Shown piece by piece: positions 1 through 5,143 of a stretch of 5,143 nucleotides of DNA. Position 1 is the stretch's first letter. Each line of letters begins with the position of its first letter. The notes under the pieces were generated by a model that worked only from the letters and a program-made list of their open reading frames with translations, searched no databases and was not told the DNA's origin. The stretch is from positions 1-5,143 of the forward strand of contig SXPO01000160.1 in assembly GCA_005793285.1 (NCBI GenBank), given 5' to 3'. Origin of the DNA: Nitrospiraceae bacterium (GTDB lineage: Bacteria; Nitrospirota; Nitrospiria; Nitrospirales; Nitrospiraceae). The translations under genes and the position numbers were made by a program.

Positions 1-1
1 C

Positions 2-1606
2 CGGGTCAAGATCCGATCGGTACTGACCTGCCAATCGCTGCGTGGGGTCTGCCGCGCCTGTTATGGCCGAGATCTGGCGCGTGGCCGACTCGTGGAAAAG
101 GGCGAGCCCGTGGGAGTGATCGCCGCGCAGTCGATCGGCGAGCCTGGAACACAGCTGACGATGCGGACGTTCCACATTGGCGGTACGGCCAGCAAAGTCG
201 TCGAGCAGACGGTGCTGGAAGCGAAACATGCCGGGCGGATCAAATTCATGAGCTTCGATGCCAAGAAGAATGCGGATATTCACAATGCCGGCATCGCAGT
301 GCGGAATAAAGACGGTGAATGGGTGGTGATGAATCGCAATACGAAGATTGCGATTGTGGATGACAGCGGACGCGAGCGTGAAAAATATCCGGTCGTCTAT
401 GGCGCAAAAATCAAGATCAAGGACGGCGACCCGGTCGCAGTCGGGCAGAAATTGGTTGAGTGGGACCCCTATTCACTGACCATTTTGACCGAAGTAGGCG
501 GCAAGATAGCTTTCGGCGATATCGTCGAAGGCGTCACCATGAAAGAAGAATTCGATGAGGTGACGGGTCTGTCACGCAAGGTCATTATCGAGCATGCGGG
601 TGCGACGTTGCGTCCCCGCGTTTCAATCAAGGATGAAACCGGCAAAACGGCGAAGGTTTCCGGCGGGGCGAATACCGTCGCGCGGTATTTGCTGCCGGTC
701 GGAGCCCATATCTTCGTCGAGAAGGGCGCCATGGTTCATCCTGGCGACGTGTTGGCCAAGATTCCGCGCGAGACGACGAAAACCAAGGACATCACCGGAG
801 GTCTTCCGCGCGTCGTCGAATTGTTCGAGGCTCGGAAGCCGAAGGAGCAGGCGGTCATCACCGAGATCGACGGCGAAGTGTCTTATGGGGGATTCGTCAA
901 GGGCCAACGCAAGGTGTTGGTCGACAATAAATTGGGAGATGTAAAGGAATACTTCATCCCAAAAGGGAAGCACGTCAACGTGCATGAGGGAGATTGGGTG
1001 CGGGCCGGGGAGCCGTTAATGGACGGATCGGCGAATCCGCACGACATCCTCGACGTGCTCGGCCCCAATGAGTTGCAGAAATATCTCGTCGATGAAGTGC
1101 AGGATGTGTATCGCTTGCAGGGGGTCTCGATCAATGACAAGCACATCGAGATTATCGTGCGCCAAATGCTTCGCAAGGTCCGGATCGAAGATCCCGGCGA
1201 CACGCAGTTTTTGCCGGGCAGCCAAGTGAGCAAGAGTGTGTTCGAGGCTGAAAATGAACGTGTGCTCGAAAAAAGCGGCACACCAGCTTTGGGTAAGCCT
1301 GTCCTGCTCGGAATTACGAAAGCAGCGTTGACGACCGACAGCTTTATCTCCGCGGCCTCGTTCCAGGAAACGACTCGAGTGCTGACGGAAGCGGCCATCA
1401 ATGGCCGAGAGGATAATTTGTTGGGTCTCAAGGAAAATGTCATTGTGGGCCGGTTGATTCCAGCCGGGTCAGGTTTTGAAGAATATCGAGACACGTTTGT
1501 GATCAGTGAAAAGCCGGAAGCCGCTGCTGTGGCGGCTGCAACGGGATCCGTGGTTGTCTCTTCCGAGCCTCCTGTGACTGCAGTGGGCGAGGGGGCGCGA
1601 TCGTAA
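2..1606 (+). CDS. rpoC: DNA-directed RNA polymerase subunit beta' (C-terminal 534 residues, 5' truncated by window edge)
   Basis: Catalytic subunit of RNA polymerase. The reading frame is open from base 2, so the gene begins outside the window. The first residues carry three Cys of the second zinc site (codons at 29, 50 and 59; spacing C-x6-C-x2-C as in E. coli C888/C895/C898). The trigger loop N-terminal half follows (residues about 43-61 of this fragment; catalytic-side Met54, Arg55, His58). About 200 residues then separate HIGG from the other trigger-loop half, DITGGLPRV (from residue 263). This is the Gram-negative insertion SI3, with two recognisable barrel-like repeats ([12 protein letters not shown] and [12 protein letters not shown]). 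Next come the conserved [47 protein letters not shown] and [15 protein letters not shown] blocks. The last ~40 residues are an Ala/Val-rich tail unlike E. coli's. The fragment ends at TAA 1604-1606. Identity is certain. Confidence 0.99.
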   Translation, partial: RVKIRSVLTCQSLRGVCRACYGRDLARGRLVEKGEPVGVIAAQSIGEPGTQLTMRTFHIGGTASKVVEQTVLEAKHAGRIKFMSFDAKKNADIHNAGIAVRNKDGEWVVMNRNTKIAIVDDSGREREKYPVVYGAKIKIKDGDPVAVGQKLVEWDPYSLTILTEVGGKIAFGDIVEGVTMKEEFDEVTGLSRKVIIEHAGATLRPRVSIKDETGKTAKVSGGANTVARYLLPVGAHIFVEKGAMVHPGDVLAKIPRETTKTKDITGGLPRVVELFEARKPKEQAVITEIDGEVSYGGFVKGQRKVLVDNKLGDVKEYFIPKGKHVNVHEGDWVRAGEPLMDGSANPHDILDVLGPNELQKYLVDEVQDVYRLQGVSINDKHIEIIVRQMLRKVRIEDPGDTQFLPGSQVSKSVFEAENERVLEKSGTPALGKPVLLGITKAALTTDSFISAASFQETTRVLTEAAINGREDNLLGLKENVIVGRLIPAGSGFEEYRDTFVISEKPEAAAVAAATGSVVVSSEPPVTAVGEGARS

Positions 1607-1612
1607 CTGTGC

Positions 1613-1622
1613 TGAAATTTCA
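1613..1622. promoter_or_regulatory. AT-rich perfect palindrome (TGAAATTTCA), candidate UP element or operator
   Basis: A 10-base perfect palindrome ends four bases before the -35 hexamer of the str promoter. If transcription starts near 1662 it covers about -49 to -40. That is where the proximal UP-element subsite binds the RNA polymerase alpha C-terminal domain, and also where a small dimeric regulator could bind. The palindrome and its position are read directly from the sequence. Its function is inferred, and a 10-base palindrome can occur by chance. Confidence 0.3.
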
Positions 1623-1626
1623 TCAC

Positions 1627-1655
1627 TTGACAATGAGGGGGCGCATCAATATAAT
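1627..1655 (+). promoter_or_regulatory. Consensus sigma-70 promoter of the str operon
   Basis: The -35 hexamer TTGACA is at 1627-1632 and the -10 hexamer TATAAT at 1650-1655, separated by exactly 17 bases. All twelve positions match the sigma-70 consensus at the optimal spacing. The predicted start is around 1661-1663, giving a 5' leader of about 52 nt before rpsL. The stretch between the -10 and the start (1656-1661, CCGCCG) is entirely G/C. Such discriminators are typical of stable-RNA and ribosomal-protein promoters repressed by ppGpp. The promoter lies 20 bases after the rpoC stop with no terminator between, so read-through from rpoBC probably adds to its output. Confidence 0.85.
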
Positions 1656-1697
1656 CCGCCGTCTTTCATCTGTGGGTCATAGTTGAGTTCGAGATTC

Positions 1698-1704
1698 GGG
1701 AAGG
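1698..1704 (+). promoter_or_regulatory. Ribosome binding site of rpsL
   Basis: The purine run GGGAAGG lies 10 bases before the ATG at 1715. It matches the Shine-Dalgarno consensus imperfectly, and the spacing is slightly long. The start it serves gives the canonical S12 N-terminus MPTINQLVR, so the start codon is not in doubt. Confidence 0.6.
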
Positions 1705-1714
1705 TTTTAATAGA

Positions 1715-2086
1715 ATGCCGACAATCAATCAGCTGGTGAGAAAAGGTCGAAACCTTGTCAAGGCGAAAACAAAAAGCCCGGCCTTGAAATCTTGCCCGCA
1801 GAAGCGGGGAGTGTGCCTGCGCGTCTATACTACGACGCCTAAGAAGCCTAACTCTGCTTTGCGGAAAGTAGCTCGTGTTCGGTTGACGAATGGAATGGAA
1901 GTCACAACGTATATTCCAGGCGTCGGGCATAATTTGCAGGAGCACTCAATCGTGCTGGTGCGTGGTGGCCGTGTCAAGGACTTACCTGGTGTGCGGTATC
2001 ACTTGGTGCGCGGCACCTTGGATGCGGTGGGCGTGGCAGGTCGTAAGCAGAGCCGATCGAAGTATGGCGCCAAGCGTCCGAAGTAG
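1715..2086 (+). CDS. rpsL: 30S ribosomal protein S12
   Basis: S12 sits at the decoding centre of the 30S subunit and affects codon-anticodon accuracy. At 123 residues it is the normal bacterial length. The N-terminal extension [12 protein letters not shown], the block [20 protein letters not shown] (residues 27-46) and GHNLQEHS (71-78) are all present, as is [14 protein letters not shown] (83-96) followed by a basic C-terminus ending SKYGAKRPK. Lys43 and Lys88, where streptomycin-resistance substitutions usually occur, are both wild type. Asp89, the residue methylthiolated by RimO in E. coli, is present. It is the first gene of the str operon, directly behind rpoC with no ybxF/L7Ae-like gene between. 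A nearby consensus promoter and a modest Shine-Dalgarno precede it. Confidence 0.99.
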   Translation: MPTINQLVRKGRNLVKAKTKSPALKSCPQKRGVCLRVYTTTPKKPNSALRKVARVRLTNGMEVTTYIPGVGHNLQEHSIVLVRGGRVKDLPGVRYHLVRGTLDAVGVAGRKQSRSKYGAKRPK

Positions 2087-2111
2087 GGCGAGGCGCGAGC
2101 GGTAAGGAACG

Positions 2112-2124
2112 TCAATTCGATTGA
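2112..2124 (+). promoter_or_regulatory. Small hairpin in the rpsL-rpsG spacer
   Basis: TCAAT (2112-2116) is perfectly complementary to ATTGA (2120-2124) across a three-base loop, 23 bases before the rpsG start. In E. coli, S7 represses its own operon by binding the rpsL-rpsG intercistronic RNA. This spacer (2087-2147, 61 bases) is shorter than the E. coli one, and I cannot show that the hairpin belongs to an S7 site. A 5-bp A/T-rich stem is weak. Confidence 0.25.
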
Positions 2125-2147
2125 ACAACGAACGAGATAGGTAAACG

Positions 2148-2618
2148 ATGCCCCGCAGTAGATTTTTAGACCAACGTGAAGTGCTCCCCGATGTGCGATA
2201 TCGCGATAAGCTTGTCGGCAAGTTTATCAACACGCTGATGAGCGGTGGAAAGAAGAGCACCACCGAGCGGATTTGTTACGGGGCGTTCGATGTCATACAG
2301 GAAAAGACCGGCGGAGACCCGCTGAAGGTATTCAAGGCCGCTGTCGATAATGTGAAGCCGATTGTGGAAGTGAAGTCTCGCCGCGTAGGCGGTGCGTCGT
2401 ATCAAGTTCCGGTCGAGATCAGGCCTTCGCGTCGAGTATCTTTGGCGCTTCGGTGGTTGTCTGAATATGCGCGCACTCGCGGCGGCAAGAGTATGCGGGA
2501 GAAGCTCGCGGCTGAATTAATGGATGCGTCGAATAATACCGGCGCTGCAGTGAAGAAGCGGGAAGACGTGCATCGAATGGCGGAAGCGAATAAAGCCTTC
2601 GCCCATTACCGCTGGTAA
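2148..2618 (+). CDS. rpsG: 30S ribosomal protein S7
   Basis: S7 is a primary binder of the 3' major domain of 16S rRNA. It nucleates assembly of the 30S head and lines the E-site. The 156-residue length is the common bacterial one; E. coli's longer C-terminal tail is absent. The basic N-terminus [10 protein letters not shown] is followed by [11 protein letters not shown] and GKKSTTERI. The beta-hairpin region at residues 74-93 ([20 protein letters not shown]) contacts rRNA and the E-site. The C-terminus (residues 134-156: [18 protein letters not shown] then AHYRW) is canonical. The ATG at 2148 is preceded by a modest Shine-Dalgarno (GATAGG ending at 2141, six bases away). Co-transcription with rpsL is expected. 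By analogy with E. coli, S7 may be the operon's translational autoregulator. Confidence 0.99.
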   Translation: MPRSRFLDQREVLPDVRYRDKLVGKFINTLMSGGKKSTTERICYGAFDVIQEKTGGDPLKVFKAAVDNVKPIVEVKSRRVGGASYQVPVEIRPSRRVSLALRWLSEYARTRGGKSMREKLAAELMDASNNTGAAVKKREDVHRMAEANKAFAHYRW

Positions 2619-2638
2619 CGTTGTTCTGTGCTGCAGTT

Positions 2639-2699
2639 GAGCCGTGCTGCGATCCGCAGACGTTGAGTGCTCTTCGATCGTGGCAGCAACAGTTGGCTC
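2639..2699 (+). promoter_or_regulatory. Potential structured mRNA leader before fusA
   Basis: The 114-base rpsG-fusA spacer contains complementary arms. GAGCC (2639-2643) pairs with GGCTC (2695-2699), TGCTGC (2645-2650) with GCAGCA (2683-2688), and GATC (2651-2654) with GATC (2676-2679). Together they make 15 pairs interrupted by small internal loops. A competing pairing exists: CTGT-GCTGC (2626-2634) against GCAGC-A-ACAG (2683-2692), made possible because GTGCTGC occurs twice (2628-2634 and 2644-2650). No poly-T run follows, so this is not an intrinsic terminator. A role in regulating fusA translation is speculative. Confidence 0.3.
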
Positions 2700-2721
2700 G
2701 GCTCGCGGCACAAGTGTTTTT

Positions 2722-2727
2722 AGGGGA
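2722..2727 (+). promoter_or_regulatory. Ribosome binding site that fixes the GTG start of fusA
   Basis: AGGGGA ends five bases before GTG 2733. It supports that codon as the fusA start, which gives the family-typical N-terminus [15 protein letters not shown]. No better-placed ATG exists: the next in-frame ATG (2778) falls inside the P-loop region. Confidence 0.75.
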
Positions 2728-2732
2728 CTAAC

Positions 2733-4814
2733 GTGGCTCGTCAAACGGCGCTGGAACATACGAGAAACATCGGCATCATGGCCCACATTGATGCCGGAAA
2801 AACGACCACGACTGAGCGGATCTTGTACTACACGGGCATGACGCACAAGATGGGTGAGGTTCACGAAGGCGCTGCTCCGATGGATTGGATGGAGCAGGAG
2901 CGTGAGCGCGGTATCACGATCACGGCTGCGGCGACGACCTGTTTTTGGAAAGACAAGCGCATTAACATTATTGATACGCCCGGCCACGTTGATTTTACGA
3001 TTGAGGTTGAGCGGTCCCTTCGTGTGCTTGATGGTGCGGTGGCTGCCTTCGATTCCGTGCAGGGTGTTGAGCCGCAATCGGAAACGGTCTGGCGCCAGGC
3101 CGATAAATATGGGGTGCCGCGCATTGCCTGGATGAATAAGATGGATCGAATTGGCGCTGACTTCTACGCCAGCGTGCAGTCGATCATTGATCGTCTCGGG
3201 GCGAATCCGGTTCCTATCCAGATCCCGATCGGGCGGGAAACGGAATACCGAGGTTCAGTTGATCTCGTGAGCATGAAGGGCTACTTTTACGACGATGAAA
3301 CGCTTGGCGCGAAGTACAAGGTCGATGAAATACCGGCCAATCTCCTAGATCAGGCGAAAGAGTATCGGGAGAAAATGCTGGACGCCGTTGCAGAGTTTGA
3401 CGATCAGGTCATGGAGAAGTATTTAAACGGTCATCCGCTGACGGAAGAGGAAGTGCGTCGGGCGATCAGGGCCGCGACTATCGCGATGAAGGTGATTCCG
3501 GTTGTCTGTGGGTCTGCTTTTAAGAATAAGGGTGTCCAGCAGTTGTTAGATGCTGTCGTGGAGTACCTGCCGTCGCCACTTGATGTTCCGCCGGTGAAGG
3601 GGATTGACCCAAATACGGATAAAGAGGTCCTGCGCAAGCCGGCTGATAGCGAGCCGTTTGCGGCGCTTGCCTTCAAGTTGATGACCGACCCATTTGCTGG
3701 GCAGGTGGTATTTTTCCGTGTCTATTCGGGAATGCTGAAGACGGGGTCGTCGGTGCTCAACGTGACGAAAGGCACAAGAGAGCGCGTCGGGCGGTTACTG
3801 AAGATGCATGCGAATAAACGGGAAGAAATCGACATTGCCTATGCAGGCGACATTGTTGCGGCCGTCGGTCTGAAGGGCGCGACGACTGGAGATACGCTGT
3901 CTGAAGAGAAAGAGCCCGTTCTGTTGGAAGTGATGAAGTTTCCGGAGCCTGTGATTGCGATGGCGATTGAGCCTAAGACAAAGCAGGATCAGGAGAAGAT
4001 GGGGTTCGCGCTTCAGAAGTTGGCGCAGGAAGATCCTTCGTTCAGGGTCCGTACGGATGAGGAAACGTCGCAAACGATTATCGCCGGCATGGGTGAACTG
4101 CATCTCGAGATTATCGTTGACCGGATGTTGCGTGAGTTTAAGGTTGAAGCCAACGTCGGTAAGCCGGAAGTGGCGTTTCGTGAAACGATTCGCCGGAAGG
4201 CTGAAGCGGAATCTAAGTATGTCAAGCAGACGGGTGGCCGCGGTCAGTATGGCCATGTCGTGTTATCGGTTGAGCCGTCAGAGTCCGGTAAGGGCTTCGA
4301 GTTCGTCAATAAAATCGTCGGTGGTGTGATTCCGAAGGAATTCATCCCGGCTGTTGAAAAAGGTGTGAAGGAGCGGTTGGATGCTGGCGTTATTGCAGGG
4401 TATCCTCTGCGCGATGTGCGCGTGACTCTTACGTACGGCTCATATCACGATGTCGATTCGAATGAAATGGCTTTCAAAATCGCCGGGTCGATGGCGTTTG
4501 CTGATGCGTGCAAAAAAGCTGATCCCGTTTTACTTGAGCCGATTATGAAGGTGGAGGTCCTGGTTCCTCAGGATTTCATGGGTGATGTCATCGGCAACTT
4601 GAACGGTCGGCGTGGGAAGGTGCAGGGGATGAAGGTGCGTGCCGGCGCGCAGGCGATCGACGCATCTGTGCCGCTCAGTGAGATGTTTGGGTATGCAACT
4701 GATCTTCGCTCACGTACGCAAGGCCGCGCAACGTACAGCATGGAATTCGATCGATACGACCAGGTTCCTCGGCAAATTTCTGAGACTATTATTGCAAAGT
4801 ATCGCGGCGAGTAA
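2733..4814 (+). CDS. fusA: Elongation factor G
   Basis: Ribosomal translocase GTPase. It moves tRNAs and mRNA after peptide-bond formation and, with ribosome recycling factor, helps split post-termination ribosomes. The 693-residue length is typical. The G domain (about 1-285) has P-loop AHIDAGKT (17-24), intact switch I RGITI (59-63), DTPGH (81-85, with catalytic His85) and NKMD (135-138). The residues before NKMD are Trp-Met rather than the more usual Phe-Val/Ile. Domain II (about 290-400) and domain III (about 405-480) follow. Domain IV (about 485-605) has GGRGQYGHV (501-509) and the decoding-centre tip [11 protein letters not shown] (571-581, His572). Domain V (about 610-690) includes [17 protein letters not shown]. 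Translation starts at GTG, with AGGGGA five bases upstream. It lies 114 bases after rpsG and 41 before tuf. No sign of a second, mitochondrial-like or tetracycline-protection paralogue. Confidence 0.99.
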   Translation: MARQTALEHTRNIGIMAHIDAGKTTTTERILYYTGMTHKMGEVHEGAAPMDWMEQERERGITITAAATTCFWKDKRINIIDTPGHVDFTIEVERSLRVLDGAVAAFDSVQGVEPQSETVWRQADKYGVPRIAWMNKMDRIGADFYASVQSIIDRLGANPVPIQIPIGRETEYRGSVDLVSMKGYFYDDETLGAKYKVDEIPANLLDQAKEYREKMLDAVAEFDDQVMEKYLNGHPLTEEEVRRAIRAATIAMKVIPVVCGSAFKNKGVQQLLDAVVEYLPSPLDVPPVKGIDPNTDKEVLRKPADSEPFAALAFKLMTDPFAGQVVFFRVYSGMLKTGSSVLNVTKGTRERVGRLLKMHANKREEIDIAYAGDIVAAVGLKGATTGDTLSEEKEPVLLEVMKFPEPVIAMAIEPKTKQDQEKMGFALQKLAQEDPSFRVRTDEETSQTIIAGMGELHLEIIVDRMLREFKVEANVGKPEVAFRETIRRKAEAESKYVKQTGGRGQYGHVVLSVEPSESGKGFEFVNKIVGGVIPKEFIPAVEKGVKERLDAGVIAGYPLRDVRVTLTYGSYHDVDSNEMAFKIAGSMAFADACKKADPVLLEPIMKVEVLVPQDFMGDVIGNLNGRRGKVQGMKVRAGAQAIDASVPLSEMFGYATDLRSRTQGRATYSMEFDRYDQVPRQISETIIAKYRGE

Positions 4815-4841
4815 TTGCCGCTGATTGAACTGTAGGTAGCA

Positions 4842-4848
4842 GGGAGGA
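4842..4848 (+). promoter_or_regulatory. Strong Shine-Dalgarno of tuf
   Basis: GGGAGGA lies seven bases before ATG 4856. It is the closest match to the anti-Shine-Dalgarno among the starts in this window. This fits the very high EF-Tu synthesis expected relative to its operon partners, which share the same transcript. Confidence 0.85.
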
Positions 4849-4855
4849 TTTCGGT

Positions 4856-5143
4856 ATGGCGAAGGCGAAATATGAGCGGAAGAAGCCGCATGTAAACATT
4901 GGGACGATCGGGCACGTGGACCATGGGAAGACCACGTTGACGGCGTCGTTGACCAAGATTTGTGCGGATCGGGGCATGGCAAAGTACATTCCCTACGACG
5001 AAGTGGCTAAGGCGAGCGAGAGCCAAGGGCGCCGCGATGCCACGAAGATCATGACCATCGCCATCAGCCACGTCGAGTATGAGACCGACAAGCGGCACTA
5101 TGCCCACGTGGACTGTCCTGGCCACGCCGACTATGTCAAGAAC
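4856..5143 (+). CDS. tuf: Elongation factor Tu (N-terminal 96 residues, cut by window end) with unusual switch I
   Basis: EF-Tu carries aminoacyl-tRNA to the ribosomal A site as a GTP complex. The start ATG gives [20 protein letters not shown], a standard EF-Tu N-terminus. The P-loop GHVDHGKT is at residues 19-26 and the G3 motif DCPGH at 86-90, with catalytic His90 (E. coli His85 counting Met). The frame is open to the last base. Switch I is unusual. E. coli has P-E-E-K-A-R-G-I-T between Ala53 and the following Ile; this protein has [14 protein letters not shown] (residues 54-67), five residues longer. The Mg2+-ligand Thr is kept as Thr67, but R-G-I is lost and the hydrophobic-gate Ile becomes Met66. 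The flanks (YDEVAKA and SHVEYET) align without gaps. The family assignment is secure. Whether this is the main EF-Tu or one of two copies cannot be told here. Confidence 0.97.
   Translation, partial: MAKAKYERKKPHVNIGTIGHVDHGKTTLTASLTKICADRGMAKYIPYDEVAKASESQGRRDATKIMTIAISHVEYETDKRHYAHVDCPGHADYVKN

Noticed and set aside
485..512. TTGACC followed by TAGCTT inside rpoC as a promoter
   Set aside because: Only a partial match, 16-base spacing, inside conserved coding sequence; expected by chance.
883..1626. 247-codon open frame on the minus strand opposite rpoC
   Set aside because: It lies opposite a certain RpoC coding sequence, is Ser/Thr/Arg-rich without recognisable motifs, and is a shadow of the codon bias on the other strand.
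1607..1660. Intrinsic terminator after rpoC
   Set aside because: The only inverted repeat is the short AT-rich palindrome at 1613-1622; there is no GC-rich stem followed by a T-run.
1646..1945. Minus-strand frame opposite the rpsL start and promoter region
   Set aside because: Overlaps the consensus promoter and rpsL; no motif supports a real gene.
1715..2086. Streptomycin-resistance allele of rpsL
   Set aside because: Lys43 and Lys88 are both wild type.
2517..3077. 186-codon minus-strand open frame across the rpsG-fusA junction
   Set aside because: Overlaps conserved S7 and EF-G coding sequence on the opposite strand; no recognisable domain and no convincing ribosome binding site.
4825..4853. 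TTGAAC upstream of tuf as a -35 box for an internal promoter
   Set aside because: The base run 17 positions downstream (ATTTCG) is not a -10 box, and the sequence overlaps the Shine-Dalgarno.
5015..5056. Sequencing error or compensating frameshifts as the cause of the altered EF-Tu switch I
   Set aside because: The other two forward frames of this stretch do not encode R-G-I-T, one contains a stop, and the length difference is exactly 15 bases with perfect motifs on both sides.
4568..5125. 185-codon minus-strand open frame across the fusA-tuf junction
   Set aside because: Antisense to two conserved genes; no family resemblance. Treated as a shadow frame.

Overview
This window is a slice of the universal bacterial transcription/translation gene cluster. 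Five genes lie on the + strand: the 3' part of rpoC (RNA polymerase beta'), complete rpsL (ribosomal protein S12), rpsG (S7) and fusA (elongation factor G), and the first 96 codons of tuf (elongation factor Tu). There is no mobile element, CRISPR array, RNA gene or accessory cassette. The only non-coding DNA is four short spacers of 108, 61, 114 and 41 bases.

The organism is a Gram-negative-type bacterium of moderate to moderately high GC. RpoC carries the large insertion (about 200 residues) inside the trigger loop that Proteobacteria and several other Gram-negative phyla have and that Thermus and Firmicutes lack. From memory of family sequences, the unusual EF-Tu N-terminus and the direct rpoC-rpsL junction would fit Nitrospirota (Nitrospira-like). 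This is an inference at roughly even confidence and was not tested by any search.

Layout: rpoC ends at 1606. The 108-base rpoC-rpsL spacer holds a textbook sigma-70 promoter: TTGACA, 17 bases, TATAAT. An AT-rich 10-base palindrome lies just upstream of it and a GC-only discriminator just downstream. This suggests that the str operon (rpsL-rpsG-fusA-tuf) has a strong growth-rate-controlled promoter of its own in addition to read-through from rpoBC. A 61-base spacer separates rpsL from rpsG. A 114-base spacer that could fold into a long interrupted stem precedes fusA, which starts with GTG. A 41-base spacer with a very strong Shine-Dalgarno precedes tuf.

Together the genes supply the core of transcription (RpoC), the decoding centre (S12), the 30S head and E-site (S7), and the two elongation GTPases that deliver aminoacyl-tRNA (EF-Tu) and drive translocation (EF-G).

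The most unusual signal is in tuf. The switch I / G2 effector region, nearly invariant in EF-Tu as R-G-I-T-I, is replaced by a version five residues longer that lacks R-G-I but keeps the Mg2+-binding Thr. All surrounding EF-Tu motifs are intact and the reading frame is clean. No undescribed multi-gene system is visible.
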